A stretch of 64,000 bases of DNA from Dolichospermum flos-aquae CCAP 1403/13F. GTDB lineage: Bacteria; Cyanobacteriota; Cyanobacteriia; Cyanobacteriales; Nostocaceae. Below are positions 19,218 to 28,528 of the stretch, in pieces (the first letter of the stretch is position 1; each line of letters begins with the position of its first letter). The translations under genes were made by a program, and so were the position numbers. The DNA lies in assembly GCF_012516395.1 (NCBI RefSeq), contig NZ_CP051206.1:4469334-4533333 (forward strand), read 5' to 3'. The notes beneath the pieces were generated by a model that was not told the origin of the DNA, did no database searches, and saw only the letters and a program-made list of their open reading frames with translations.

Positions 19218-21620
19218 ATGATTAAAAAACATTTAACACCCGGATTAATGGCCATGGTGGCCATGACCGTCCCTTTAGCAATTGCTGTCAAAGCAAATGC
19301 CCAAACTACTGATAGTCACCCACAGACCACAGAAGTTTTGACAGTAGCAACAAACCAGCCAGAAACACAGAATCTTGTCAAAGGTGATGCTAGTGAAAAT
19401 CCAGCATCTTATCCCCTGGTAGCACCAATAGTTGGAGAAAGAGAATCTCACAAATTTTCCCCTCTTATTAAAGCTTTAAAGTCCAACTCAGCATCAGTAG
19501 ATCAGGGATCTATCGTTGTCCCAAAAGCCACAATAACTCCCATTACAGCAAAGGCCGAACCGACTCGGAAAAAACCAAATCCTTCCACAACAGCCCCCAC
19601 AACCATAAAAAAGGGATCTGAGGTTGTCCCCAAACGGACAATAGTTCCTAAAAAAACACCAGTTCCCCTAGTAAAACCGACTCAACCACCTGCGACTGAA
19701 TCCAATCAAGAAAAACTAAATCCGCCAACAGTAGCACCCACACCCAATCCAGAAGCAACCGAAGCCCGCGTATTGGTGTCAGAGGTAGTTATTAAATCAG
19801 AAACAGGACAAATCACCGCGGAACTAGAAAACCAAGTTTATAAAGTAATTCGCACCCAAGCTGGACAAACAACCACCCGTTCCCAACTGCAAGAAGATAT
19901 CAGTGCGATTTTTAGAACTGGGTTTTTCTCCAATGTCCAAGCATTTCCAGAAGATACCCCCCTTGGTGTGCGGGTAAGTTTTATTGTTACCCCCAATCCC
20001 ATTCTCTCTAAAGTAGAATTAGAAGCCAATCCTGGTACGGGTGTAGCCTCTGTCCTTCCTGCTGCCACAGCCAACGAAATATTTAGCAGTCAATATGGCA
20101 AAATTCTCAACTTGCGGGAATTAAACGAAGGCATTCAGAAATTAACCAAACTTTATCAAGACCAAGGTTATGTACTTGCCAACTTAGTTGGAGCGCCCAA
20201 AGTCTCAGAAAATGGCGTTGTCACCCTCCAAGTAGCAGAAGGGGTTGTAGAAAGCGTTAAAGTCCGATTTCGGAACAAAGATGGTGAGTTCGTAGACGAC
20301 AAAGGCAACCCAATTCGCGGACGGACAAAGGATTATATTATTACACGGGAATTAGAATTAAAATCAGGAACAGTATTCAATCGAAATACAGTACAGAGAG
20401 ATTTAGCGCGAGTATATGGACTTGGATTATTTGAACCACCTGATACTGAGCCTATATCCCTTGCTCCTGGTAGTGACCCCAGTAAGGTAAATGTACTAGT
20501 AAATGTAACTGAGCGTAATAGCGGTTCTATTGCTGCTGGGGCGGGAATTAGCTCTGCTAGTGGTTTATTTGGAACTATCAGCTATCAGCAGCAAAACCTG
20601 GGGGGTAGAAACCAAAAATTGGGGACGGAGTTACAGTTAGGAGAACGAGAACTACTATTTGACCTGCGCTTTACTGATCCTTGGATTGCTGGTGATCCTT
20701 ATCGCACTTCATATACGACAAATATTTTCCGTCGTCGTTCTGTTTCCTTGATTTTTGAAGGTAAAGATAAGAGTATTGATACCTTTGATCCTAACAATAT
20801 TACGGATACAAATCAACAAGATCGCCCCCGGATTACCCGGTTAGGTGGTGGTGTCACCTTTACCCGTCCCCTTTCCCGCAATCCTTTCAAAAATTCCGAG
20901 TGGCTGGCTTCCGCTGGACTCCAGTATCAACGGGTTTCCGGTCGTGATGCTGACGGTAATTTGAGAAAGGAAGGAGCGATATTTAATAGTAGTGGAAATA
21001 TCATCAGTGATAGAACTCCTCTCACTCTTTCGTCTTCAGGAGAAGATGATTTATTACTATTGAAGCTGGGCGCACAAAGGGATCTCCGCAATAATTCCTT
21101 ACAACCCACCAAAGGTTCTTTCCTCAGCTTTGGAGTTGATCAATCTGTACCTATAGGCACAGGTAGTGTTTTTATGACTAGGCTTAGGGGTAACTATAGT
21201 CAGTATCTACCGATTAAATTACTTAGCTTTAGCAAAAAACCCCAAACTTTGGCATTTAACCTGCAAGGGGGGACAATCTTTGGGGATGTACCTCCCTATG
21301 AAGCCTTTACCATAGGTGGTAGTAATTCAGTTCGCGGGTATGATGAGGGCAGATTAGGCACGGGTAGTAAGTATGTCCAAGCTGCTGTTGAATATCGCTT
21401 TCCGGTTTTCTCGGTTGTCAGTGGCGCACTATTTTTTGACTATGGTAGTGACTTGGGAAGTAGTACCCAATCTGCACAATTGTTAAAGAAAAATGGCAAT
21501 GGCTATGGCTATGGTTTAGGTTTGCGGATACAATCTCCACTTGGACCAATTCGCATAGATTACGGTGTCACTGATGAAGGTGATAGTCGGATCAATTTTG
21601 GCATTGGGGAAAGATTTTAA
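19218..21620 (+). CDS. Omp85/BamA-family outer membrane assembly protein
   Basis: Core outer-membrane beta-barrel that inserts other barrel proteins, here in its cyanobacterial form. From MIKKHL (an upstream GTG at 19200 adds six residues) there is a signal peptide ending near ANAQ. A Pro/Lys/Thr-rich linker of about 150 residues precedes POTRA domains at about residues 185-430 (the last with RELELKSGTVFN and LARVYGLGLF). The 16-strand barrel is at the C-terminus, with the lid motif VRGY (GGSNSVRGYDEG) and a terminal phenylalanine (NFGIGERF). It is followed by lpxC-fabZ-lpxA-lpxB, so outer-membrane protein and lipid A biogenesis are grouped. Two MITE units separate it from lpxC. Confidence 0.93.
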   Translation: MIKKHLTPGLMAMVAMTVPLAIAVKANAQTTDSHPQTTEVLTVATNQPETQNLVKGDASENPASYPLVAPIVGERESHKFSPLIKALKSNSASVDQGSIVVPKATITPITAKAEPTRKKPNPSTTAPTTIKKGSEVVPKRTIVPKKTPVPLVKPTQPPATESNQEKLNPPTVAPTPNPEATEARVLVSEVVIKSETGQITAELENQVYKVIRTQAGQTTTRSQLQEDISAIFRTGFFSNVQAFPEDTPLGVRVSFIVTPNPILSKVELEANPGTGVASVLPAATANEIFSSQYGKILNLRELNEGIQKLTKLYQDQGYVLANLVGAPKVSENGVVTLQVAEGVVESVKVRFRNKDGEFVDDKGNPIRGRTKDYIITRELELKSGTVFNRNTVQRDLARVYGLGLFEPPDTEPISLAPGSDPSKVNVLVNVTERNSGSIAAGAGISSASGLFGTISYQQQNLGGRNQKLGTELQLGERELLFDLRFTDPWIAGDPYRTSYTTNIFRRRSVSLIFEGKDKSIDTFDPNNITDTNQQDRPRITRLGGGVTFTRPLSRNPFKNSEWLASAGLQYQRVSGRDADGNLRKEGAIFNSSGNIISDRTPLTLSSSGEDDLLLLKLGAQRDLRNNSLQPTKGSFLSFGVDQSVPIGTGSVFMTRLRGNYSQYLPIKLLSFSKKPQTLAFNLQGGTIFGDVPPYEAFTIGGSNSVRGYDEGRLGTGSKYVQAAVEYRFPVFSVVSGALFFDYGSDLGSSTQSAQLLKKNGNGYGYGLGLRIQSPLGPIRIDYGVTDEGDSRINFGIGERF

Positions 21621-21628
21621 ATTGGTCA

Positions 21629-21789
21629 GTAGGGGCGAAGCATTTGGAAGATAAATTATCGGTCATTGCCAAAAAATAGTTCTCCAAATGCTTCGCCCGT
21701 ACAGTTGTCAGTGGTCAGTAGGGGCGAAGCATTTGGAAGATAAATTATCGGTCATTGCAAAAATAGTTCTCCAAATGCTTCGCCCGTAC
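21629..21789. repeat. two copies of GGGCGAAGCATTTGGA palindromic element
   Basis: Units at 21629-21702 and 21718-21789, in opposite orientation to those at 4470. They are separated and flanked by gttgtcagtggtcagt sequence. They occupy half of the 301-base gap between omp85 and lpxC and would form strong hairpins in a read-through transcript. Confidence 0.9.
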
Positions 21790-21921
21790 AGTTGTCAGTG
21801 GCTAAGAATTTTACTTCTGACTCGTGAATTCTGACTTCTGTACCTTAATAATATTTAATATTTTTCAGACAAGAATAATCAGAGTTTTGAGCAATACTAA
21901 CTACAATATTTGGATTGTTAG

Positions 21922-22773
21922 ATGATGCAGCAACATACTTTAGCTGGGGAAATTACTCAGACTGGTGTGGGGTTACACAGTGGGGTCAATACTCAAGTAC
22001 GAATATTACCAGCACCACCAGGAAGTAATCGTTTTTTTGTCCGGGTAGATTTACCGAATTCACCAATTATTCCCGCCCAAGTTGCGGCTGTGAGTCAGAC
22101 TGTGCTTTCTACTCAATTGGGTAAGGGTCAAGTCTGTGTTCGCACTGTGGAACATTTATTAGCTGCTTTGGCGGCTATGGGGGTGGATAATGCCAGAATT
22201 GAAATTGATGGACCGGAAGTACCGCTTTTAGATGGTTCTGCTCAAGTTTGGTGTGAAAGAATTGCTGAAGTTGGTTTATTTGCCCAAATGGTGAGTAATT
22301 TACCTGCACCTGTCGTTATTACCGAACCGATTTGGATTTATGAAGGTGATACTTTTGTTTGCGCCCTACCGGCACCAGAAACCAGATTTAGCTATGGGAT
22401 AGATTTTAATTTGGCGGCAATTGGTAATCAATGGCACAGTTGGTTATTAACGACAAGTTTAGAAAAATCTTCTGCTGACTTTGCTTCAGAAATTGCGCCA
22501 GCACGGACTTTTGGGTTACAGCATCAAATCGAACATCTGCAAAAGTCGGGATTAATTAAAGGTGGTAGTTTGGCTAATGCCCTAGTTTGTGGGGTGGAAG
22601 GTTGGCTAAATCCACCATTACGATTTGCAAATGAACCAGTTCGTCATAAAATCTTGGATCTAGTCGGAGATTTAAGTTTACTGGGAATTTTCCCTGTTGC
22701 TCATTTTTTGGCTTACAAAGCTAGTCATAATTTACACATTCAACTGGCACGGAAAATTTTAGAACTGATCTAA
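21922..22773 (+). CDS. lpxC: UDP-3-O-acyl-N-acetylglucosamine deacetylase
   Basis: Zinc hydrolase for the first committed step of lipid A synthesis. Seen over 283 residues: GVGLHSG near the start, [12 protein letters not shown] (zinc His in EHLLAA), [18 protein letters not shown], and C-terminal [15 protein letters not shown] (zinc His/Asp). Length is slightly below the 300-305 of proteobacterial enzymes, normal for cyanobacteria. First gene of the lpxC-fabZ-lpxA-lpxB cluster. A second ATG directly follows the first. Confidence 0.96.
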   Translation: MMQQHTLAGEITQTGVGLHSGVNTQVRILPAPPGSNRFFVRVDLPNSPIIPAQVAAVSQTVLSTQLGKGQVCVRTVEHLLAALAAMGVDNARIEIDGPEVPLLDGSAQVWCERIAEVGLFAQMVSNLPAPVVITEPIWIYEGDTFVCALPAPETRFSYGIDFNLAAIGNQWHSWLLTTSLEKSSADFASEIAPARTFGLQHQIEHLQKSGLIKGGSLANALVCGVEGWLNPPLRFANEPVRHKILDLVGDLSLLGIFPVAHFLAYKASHNLHIQLARKILELI

Positions 22774-22826
22774 AATTCCCAAATTTACCCATCTTAGTGT
22801 TTAATTATTCAAACAACGTACCACTA

Positions 22827-23336
22827 ATGTCCACTATTACCGAACCTAATTCCCAGGAATTGAATACATCAAGTGAGGATAATGTCAATCCACAGACTAT
22901 AAAAACTACCTTTAGTATTGAGGAAATTCAGGAACTCTTACCTCATCGCTATCCATTTTTACTGGTAGATCGGATTATTGATTATGTACCTGGTAAAAAA
23001 GCCGTGGGTATTAAAAATGTTACCTTTAATGAACCCCAATTTCAAGGGCATTTTCCAGGGCGATCGCTGATGCCAGGTGTGCTAATTATCGAAGCCATGG
23101 CACAAGTCGGTGGGATTGTGATGACGCAAATGCCGGAATCAAAAGGAGGACTATTTGTCTTTGCTGGTATTGATAAAGTCCGTTTCCGTCGGCAAATTGT
23201 TCCTGGAGATCAACTGGTAATGACGGTGGAACTGTTGTGGGTGAAGCAGCGTCGGTTCGGGAAAATGAAAGGACGAGCGGAAGTTGATGGACAATTGGCC
23301 GCTGAAGGAGAACTAATGTTTTCTTTGATTAGTTAA
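22827..23336 (+). CDS. fabZ: 3-hydroxyacyl-ACP dehydratase
   Basis: Dehydrates 3-hydroxyacyl-ACP in fatty acid elongation, competing with LpxA/LpxD for substrate. The hot-dog fold is recognisable: [19 protein letters not shown] with the catalytic His, then [22 protein letters not shown] with the catalytic Glu. ATG 22827 (169 residues) is preferred to GTG 22797. About 30 Ser/Thr/Asn-rich residues precede the domain, longer than most FabZ. It begins 53 bases after lpxC. Confidence 0.95.
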   Translation: MSTITEPNSQELNTSSEDNVNPQTIKTTFSIEEIQELLPHRYPFLLVDRIIDYVPGKKAVGIKNVTFNEPQFQGHFPGRSLMPGVLIIEAMAQVGGIVMTQMPESKGGLFVFAGIDKVRFRRQIVPGDQLVMTVELLWVKQRRFGKMKGRAEVDGQLAAEGELMFSLIS

Positions 23337-23454
23337 AATTTATTATACCATAACAGGATTTTAGATTTTCGCCCTCACACATAACTGAACTTTGCCCGAC
23401 ACGTTTCTTAATTGAATAAATTAGCAAGTAGCACTTAGTTTTGGAGATTCACCT

Positions 23455-24270
23455 TTGAAAACACTTATTCATCCAACTGCTGTCATCCATCCTAATGCGG
23501 AACTCCACTCAACAGTGCAAGTCGGCGCTTATGCTGTGATCGGCGAGAATGTTAGAGTTGGTGCAGACACTGTAATTGGCGCTCATGTCGTCCTAGAAGG
23601 CCTTTGTGAAATTGGTACGGGAAATCAGATTTTTCCCGGTGCAGCTATCGGTATGCAGCCCCAGGATCTCAAATACGTGGGAGAACCGACTTGGGTAAAA
23701 ATTGGTAACAATAATTCCATCCGTGAATACGTGACGATTAACCGCGCTACTGGCAGGGGTGAAGCGACGGTAATCGGTAATGGCAATTTATTAATGGCTT
23801 ATGTTCATGTAGGTCATAATTGCCTGATTAAAGATTCTGTCATTATTGCTAATTCTGTAGCATTGGCGGGTCATGTACATATTGAATCACGAGCTAGACT
23901 GAGCGGCGTTTTAGGTGTGCATCAATTTGTTCACATAGGAACTATGTCTATGGTGGGCGGAATGACACGCATTGATAGGGATGTCCCTCCTTATATGTTG
24001 GTGGAAGGAAATCCGGCGAAAGTGCGATCGCTCAATTTGGTAGGATTAAAACGTTCGGAAATGGCTGCTAGTGATTTCCAATTAATTAAAAAAGCTTTCC
24101 GTCTTCTCTATCGTTCTGATTTCCTATTTAAAGATGCTTTACAAGAGTTAGAAAATTTAGGAGATTCAGAACAATTAAAACATCTTCGCCGTTTTTTACT
24201 CCTTTCCCAAATGCCCGGAAGACGCGGTTTAATTCCCGGAAAGGGCAGAAAATCTGTCAGTGATGAATAA
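23455..24270 (+). CDS. lpxA: UDP-N-acetylglucosamine acyltransferase
   Basis: Transfers a 3-hydroxyacyl chain from ACP to UDP-GlcNAc. The 271-residue protein shows the left-handed beta-helix hexapeptide pattern from its start (HPTAVIHPNAELHSTVQVGAY), GMQPQDLKY, the catalytic His region (MAYVHVGHNC), and the C-terminal helical domain. The only suitable start is TTG 23455. Third gene of the lipid A cluster, 118 bases after fabZ. Confidence 0.95.
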   Translation: MKTLIHPTAVIHPNAELHSTVQVGAYAVIGENVRVGADTVIGAHVVLEGLCEIGTGNQIFPGAAIGMQPQDLKYVGEPTWVKIGNNNSIREYVTINRATGRGEATVIGNGNLLMAYVHVGHNCLIKDSVIIANSVALAGHVHIESRARLSGVLGVHQFVHIGTMSMVGGMTRIDRDVPPYMLVEGNPAKVRSLNLVGLKRSEMAASDFQLIKKAFRLLYRSDFLFKDALQELENLGDSEQLKHLRRFLLLSQMPGRRGLIPGKGRKSVSDE

Positions 24271-24362
24271 TGAATAGTCAGTTAGATGTAGGGACGGGGT
24301 TTTCCCGTCCTTAAAGTTTACCAGTTACTCTGTTTTTGTCGGACGAATATGGATTTAATGAA

Positions 24363-24420
24363 CCACGAAGGAGCGAAGGCAGCGAAGGAAGAAAAGAAGA
24401 AGAAGAAGAAGAAGAAGAAA
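24363..24420. repeat. GAAGGAGCGAAGG repeat with AAG run
   Basis: The repeat ccacgaaggagcgaaggcag is followed by an uninterrupted (aag)n tract from about 24394 to 24420. A relative of the first part lies at 58318-58352 (ccacgaaggagcgaaggtag). The gap 24271-24475 holds nothing else recognisable. Confidence 0.8.
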
Positions 24421-24475
24421 GTAGGTAATTTTCAACTGGGAAAGGGCGTAAAAATCTCAAATCTAAAGTTTTAAA

Positions 24476-25633
24476 ATGCGGATATTTATTAGCACTGGCG
24501 AAGTTTCTGGGGATTTACAGGGTTCGCTTTTGATTGCAGCACTGCAACGTCAAGCTGTTGTTACGGGTTTGATATTGGAAATTATCGCTTTGGGTGGGGA
24601 GAAAATGGCGGAAGCTGGGGCGAAAATTTTGGGGGATACTAGCGGTATTGGTTCAATGGGTTTGATTGAGTCTTTGCCTTATGTTATCCCTACTTTAAGG
24701 GTACAACGCCAAGCGATCGCTTACTTAAAGAAAAATCCCCCTGATTTAGTAGTCTTAATTGACTATATGGGGCCAAATCTGGGAATTGGCACATTTATGA
24801 GGGAAAATTTGCCAGATGTACCTGTGGCTTATTATATCGCTCCTCAAGAGTGGGTATGGTCTATGAGTTTTCAGAATACCAACCGCATTGTTGGTTTTAC
24901 AGATAAACTATTAGCAATTTTCCCTGAAGAAGCGCGATATTATCAGCAAAATGGGGCAAAGGTTTGTTGGGTAGGACATCCTTTAATTGATAGAATGGCA
25001 AATGCACCAAATCGAGAAATTGCCAGAGAGAAATTAGGAATTAAACCCGCAGAAATCGCAATTACCCTGTTACCAGCTTCCCGTCATCAAGAATTAAAAT
25101 ATCTTTTACCAATGATTTTTCAAGCTGCCCAAAATATCCAATCTAAATTACCAAATGTCCATTTTTGGATTCCTCTATCTTTGGAAACATTTAGACAACC
25201 AATTACAGCAGCAATTAAAGATTACGGTTTAAAAGCTACACTAGTATCAGATCAACAAAAGGATATTTTTGCTGCGGCTGATTTCGCAATTACTAAATCG
25301 GGAACTGTCAATTTAGAACTTGCATTATTAAATGTCCCCCAAGTTGTAGTTTATTGTCTTCATCCCATTACTGCTTGGATTGTGCGTCATATTCTTAAAG
25401 GTTCAATTCCCTTTGCTTCTCCAGTAAATTTAGTTGTCATGCGGGAAATTGTTCCCGAATTTTTACAGGAACAAGCCACAGCCGATAATATTGTTGAAGC
25501 AGCCATGGAATTGTTATTAAATCCTGAAAAAAGACAAAAAACTTTATTAGATTATCAAGAAATGCGCCATTGTTTGGGAGAATTGGGAGTATGCGATCGC
25601 ACTGCAAAAGAAATTTTAGCAATGAAAAAGTAG
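24476..25633 (+). CDS. lpxB: lipid-A-disaccharide synthase
   Basis: Glycosyltransferase joining UDP-2,3-diacylglucosamine and lipid X. Over 385 residues: N-terminal STGEVSGDLQGS, GIGSMGLIESLP, LIDYMGPN, YYIAPQEWVW, LLPASRHQEL and C-terminal TKSGTVNLELALLNVPQVVVY, all standard LpxB motifs. Last gene of the lipid A cluster. A DNA methyltransferase gene starts only 12 bases downstream, so that cassette could be co-transcribed with lpxB. Confidence 0.95.
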   Translation: MRIFISTGEVSGDLQGSLLIAALQRQAVVTGLILEIIALGGEKMAEAGAKILGDTSGIGSMGLIESLPYVIPTLRVQRQAIAYLKKNPPDLVVLIDYMGPNLGIGTFMRENLPDVPVAYYIAPQEWVWSMSFQNTNRIVGFTDKLLAIFPEEARYYQQNGAKVCWVGHPLIDRMANAPNREIAREKLGIKPAEIAITLLPASRHQELKYLLPMIFQAAQNIQSKLPNVHFWIPLSLETFRQPITAAIKDYGLKATLVSDQQKDIFAAADFAITKSGTVNLELALLNVPQVVVYCLHPITAWIVRHILKGSIPFASPVNLVVMREIVPEFLQEQATADNIVEAAMELLLNPEKRQKTLLDYQEMRHCLGELGVCDRTAKEILAMKK

Positions 25634-25645
25634 ATAATAGTTAAA

Positions 25646-26893
25646 ATGGCAAAAACCCGACCAATTGCAGTTGACTTGTTTGCAGGTGCAGGAGGAATGA
25701 CGTTAGGCTTTGAACAAGCTGGTTTTGATATTCTGGCATCTGTGGAAATAGATCCAATTCATTGTGCAATCCATAAATTTAACTTTCCCTTTTGGACGGT
25801 GATCTGTAAAAGTGTAGAAGAGACAACAGGGAAGGAAATTAGGAATAGTTCTCAAATTGCTAATCAAGAAATTGATGTGGTTTTTGGTGGTCCACCATGT
25901 CAAGGTTTTTCATTAATGGGAAAACGTTCTTTTGATGATCCAAGAAACTCTTTAGTTTTCCATTTTATTAGATTGGTTGTAGAATTACAACCCAAGTTTT
26001 TTGTATTAGAAAATGTCAAAGGAATGACAGTAGGAAAACACCAAGAATTTATTGCTGAAATCATTAATCAATTTACTGAAAGTGGTTATCAAGTTGATGC
26101 AAATTATCAAGTTTTAAATGCAGCTAATTATGGAGTACCACAAAATCGGGAAAGATTATTTTTACTAGGTGCGCGTGAAGATTTAGAATTACCGAAATAT
26201 CCAGAAAAGATGATATTCCCTAATCTAAAATCTCCTACAGTTTGGGACGCATTACAAGATTTACCAGTCATAGAAAACTATCCAGAATTATATCAACAAG
26301 ATTGGATATTAACTGAATTTAGTAAACCTAGTAATTATGCTAAAAAACTGCGTAATCTGGCAACTGCAAAAAATAACTATGCCTATAAACGTCAATATGA
26401 TCTGACCTTACTAACATCAAGTTTAAGAAGCAAACATTCACCTGAATCTATGGAAAGATTTGCATCAACACCTCATGGTAAAATTGAATCAATTAGTCGT
26501 TTTCATAAACTTGATCCTCATGGTTTATGTAATACTTTAAGAGCCGGAACACCCAGTAATAAAGGTGCATTTACTTCTCCTCGTCCCATCCATCCTTTTA
26601 TCCCCAGATGTATCACTGTCAGGGAAGCTGCACGGTTACATTCCTATCCTGATTGGTTTAGATTTCATCCCACAAAATGGCATGGTTTTCGACAAATTGG
26701 TAATTCTGTTCCTCCGCTTTTAGCGCAAGCAGTCGCAGAGGAAATTATTAGAGTTTTAGATATCACATCTTCTCAAGGTCAAGGTGTTAAAAAATTAGGG
26801 GACATTAGTTTATTGAAACTTAATATGTCAACAGCCGCAAAATATTTTGGAGTCAATCCTCATGTTATAGAACCGAGAACTAGGAAAAAATGA
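25646..26893 (+). CDS. DNA (cytosine-5-)-methyltransferase
   Basis: A 415-residue C5-cytosine methyltransferase with intact motifs in canonical order. Motif I is DLFAGAGGMTLGFEQAGF (residues 10-27), IV is GGPPCQGFS with nucleophile Cys85, and VI is ENV (122-124). Motif VIII is QNRERLFLLGAR, followed by a variable target-recognition region, then IX (RxREAARL-type: ITVREAARLHSYPDWF) and X (GFRQIGNSVPPLLAQAVA). The recognition site cannot be inferred. No recognised cognate endonuclease is adjacent; instead a deaminase-like gene and an unknown gene follow in the same direction. The codon use is more AT-rich than lpxB, suggesting insertion of a cassette. Confidence 0.95.
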   Translation: MAKTRPIAVDLFAGAGGMTLGFEQAGFDILASVEIDPIHCAIHKFNFPFWTVICKSVEETTGKEIRNSSQIANQEIDVVFGGPPCQGFSLMGKRSFDDPRNSLVFHFIRLVVELQPKFFVLENVKGMTVGKHQEFIAEIINQFTESGYQVDANYQVLNAANYGVPQNRERLFLLGAREDLELPKYPEKMIFPNLKSPTVWDALQDLPVIENYPELYQQDWILTEFSKPSNYAKKLRNLATAKNNYAYKRQYDLTLLTSSLRSKHSPESMERFASTPHGKIESISRFHKLDPHGLCNTLRAGTPSNKGAFTSPRPIHPFIPRCITVREAARLHSYPDWFRFHPTKWHGFRQIGNSVPPLLAQAVAEEIIRVLDITSSQGQGVKKLGDISLLKLNMSTAAKYFGVNPHVIEPRTRKK

Positions 26894-26981
26894 ATTTTTG
26901 GCATTTATTTAGCGCATTTATTTAGCTAATATAGTAATTTTACTGTGGCTGCATTAATTATTTGATTATTATAAATCCAAT

Positions 26982-27449
26982 ATGGAAGAACCAGATTTAA
27001 TCTCAGATGCGGCTAATATTCGAGAGATATATTTTCCAGAGATATCTCCTAATCCTAACAGACCATTTCCGAAAGGTAATATTGCTATTGTCGAGGTACG
27101 ATTAGAAGATGGTAAAGCTTTTGGAATGGGTGCAACATCTAGAGCCAACAGTCCAGCACCTCTACCAGAACCTAAGTCAAGGGGGGGAAATTTTGAACCT
27201 GCTGTAGATTCTCACTCAAAACGTATTATGGATACTGATGCGGAATATAAGGTTTTGTCAGCCATTGCAGAAACTTTAGAATTTATCTACAATAAGGATA
27301 ATAACCGCGTTAGAGGGCAACTGTATCTTTACACAGAAAGAAAACCTTGTGAAAGTTGTCAAGGTGTTATAAATCAATTTGAGCAAAGATTTCCTGAGAT
27401 AAAAATAACTATCTCCTGGACATATCCTTATCCTCCGAGTAGCAATTAA
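26982..27449 (+). CDS. zinc deaminase-like protein (BURPS668_1122-type)
   Basis: A 155-residue protein with the deaminase-fold signature: D86-A87-E88 (DAEYKVLSAIAE helix) followed by TERKPC123-ES-C126 and QGVINQFEQRFPEIKI. The pattern resembles the BURPS668_1122 family of toxin-type deaminases, where Asp can replace the first zinc His; this family name is from memory. Those domains usually sit at the C-terminus of secreted polymorphic toxins. Here the protein is free-standing, without signal peptide or delivery domain, and lies between a C5-cytosine methyltransferase and an unknown gene (2-base gap). A nucleic-acid deaminase in a defence or modification cassette is an inference. Confidence 0.65.
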   Translation: MEEPDLISDAANIREIYFPEISPNPNRPFPKGNIAIVEVRLEDGKAFGMGATSRANSPAPLPEPKSRGGNFEPAVDSHSKRIMDTDAEYKVLSAIAETLEFIYNKDNNRVRGQLYLYTERKPCESCQGVINQFEQRFPEIKITISWTYPYPPSSN

Positions 27450-27451
27450 CT

Positions 27452-28258
27452 ATGACATTCATATTGCATGAAGTTGAAAAGTCTCCTCTCATTTTATCTG
27501 CTAAAATTCCTGATTCTTTACGTTTAGTCATAGAGAGAATTCATGGATGTTCTTATGCAGAATTATATGAAGAAAAAAACATTCAGGGAATAAGTTTAGA
27601 AAATTCTTTAATCAAAGTATTTGATGCAATAGAAAAAGAGAAAAATAGCTTAGATATAAGTTATTGCTATTTTTTTATGGCTATAGTTATGGGAATCGCT
27701 GTACAACCAACGATTAAAACTTATTTACCCGGTGAGACAGCTCGTTTTAATCGTGAAACAATAACTGGTAATATATTTCAGTATCTTTTTCGAGATTGGA
27801 TATATTCTCAACATAATTATCAGCCATATTTTAACGATAATTATCAGCCAAATTTAAACGTTTCATTTCGGGATTATCAGAATTATTTGCGACAATATCA
27901 AGCACTGGATGAAGCTGTTGATGTTTTTGAGAATATGCTGCAAGTGCTGGAGTCTGTGAAAACCAGAGCAGCCATATTAAATATATTAGATGATTGCTTC
28001 CAGGGTTATGCTATTTTTCCAGGATCACAAGGTAGACGGGAACTTTTTGATTGGTGGTTATTAGATGTTGTTCCCTCTGTTTTTTGTGGACGTTTACCTA
28101 AAAGTATTCATACTTTAAAGGGAGTTGGTAAAATGACTCAACATATTACTAAAATACGGGACTATTTTTTTAAAGTAGTCGGGAATAATCAGTCTCAAGG
28201 AAATACAAATTTGGAAAAACAAGATTTGTTGTTAAGATTTTTGGCTTCTGATAAATAA
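27452..28258 (+). CDS. unrecognised protein of methyltransferase-deaminase cassette
   Basis: I do not recognise this 268-residue protein. It begins 2 bases after the deaminase-like gene, so the two are almost certainly co-translated. It looks soluble and largely helical, with an aromatic-rich centre containing an imperfect internal duplication (HNYQPYFNDNYQPNLN, 24 bases apart in DNA). A conserved-looking CFQGYAIFPGSQGRRELFDWWLLDVVPS segment is split here as CFQGYAIFPGSQGRRE and LFDWWLLDVVPS. Possible roles are immunity protein for the deaminase or a restriction component; neither has motif support. Confidence 0.6.
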   Translation: MTFILHEVEKSPLILSAKIPDSLRLVIERIHGCSYAELYEEKNIQGISLENSLIKVFDAIEKEKNSLDISYCYFFMAIVMGIAVQPTIKTYLPGETARFNRETITGNIFQYLFRDWIYSQHNYQPYFNDNYQPNLNVSFRDYQNYLRQYQALDEAVDVFENMLQVLESVKTRAAILNILDDCFQGYAIFPGSQGRRELFDWWLLDVVPSVFCGRLPKSIHTLKGVGKMTQHITKIRDYFFKVVGNNQSQGNTNLEKQDLLLRFLASDK

Positions 28259-28349
28259 TATTAATATCTATCCCCAAATAATTTCCATATTTAAAATAAA
28301 TCTTGGTTAAATATTTTCAACTGATGATTTTTGAGAAAAGCTTATTGCT

Positions 28350-28469
28350 ATGTTTGAACTGACAATATATGAAGGTGAAGTAAGAATCGTGCAGGAGAAA
28401 CATTACAAGTTTGTTCCAGCCGATCAAATTTCTGAAACCGATTTACAAAATTATAGGAATTATACATAA
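28350..28469 (+). pseudogene. short, probably frameshifted ORF remnant
   Basis: ATG 28350 opens a 39-residue frame (MFELTIYEGEVRIVQEKHYK, ending NYRNYT). In another frame the coding-like sequence continues ([20 protein letters not shown]) to a stop at 28539, overlapping the start of cpcS. This looks like a small gene broken by a frameshift at the edge of the inserted cassette. No family recognised. Confidence 0.3.
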
Positions 28470-28528
28470 TGAAGAAGTAAATTGGAGTCAAGAGATTGTT
28501 AAAATTATGATGCAGAATAACTTTATTT

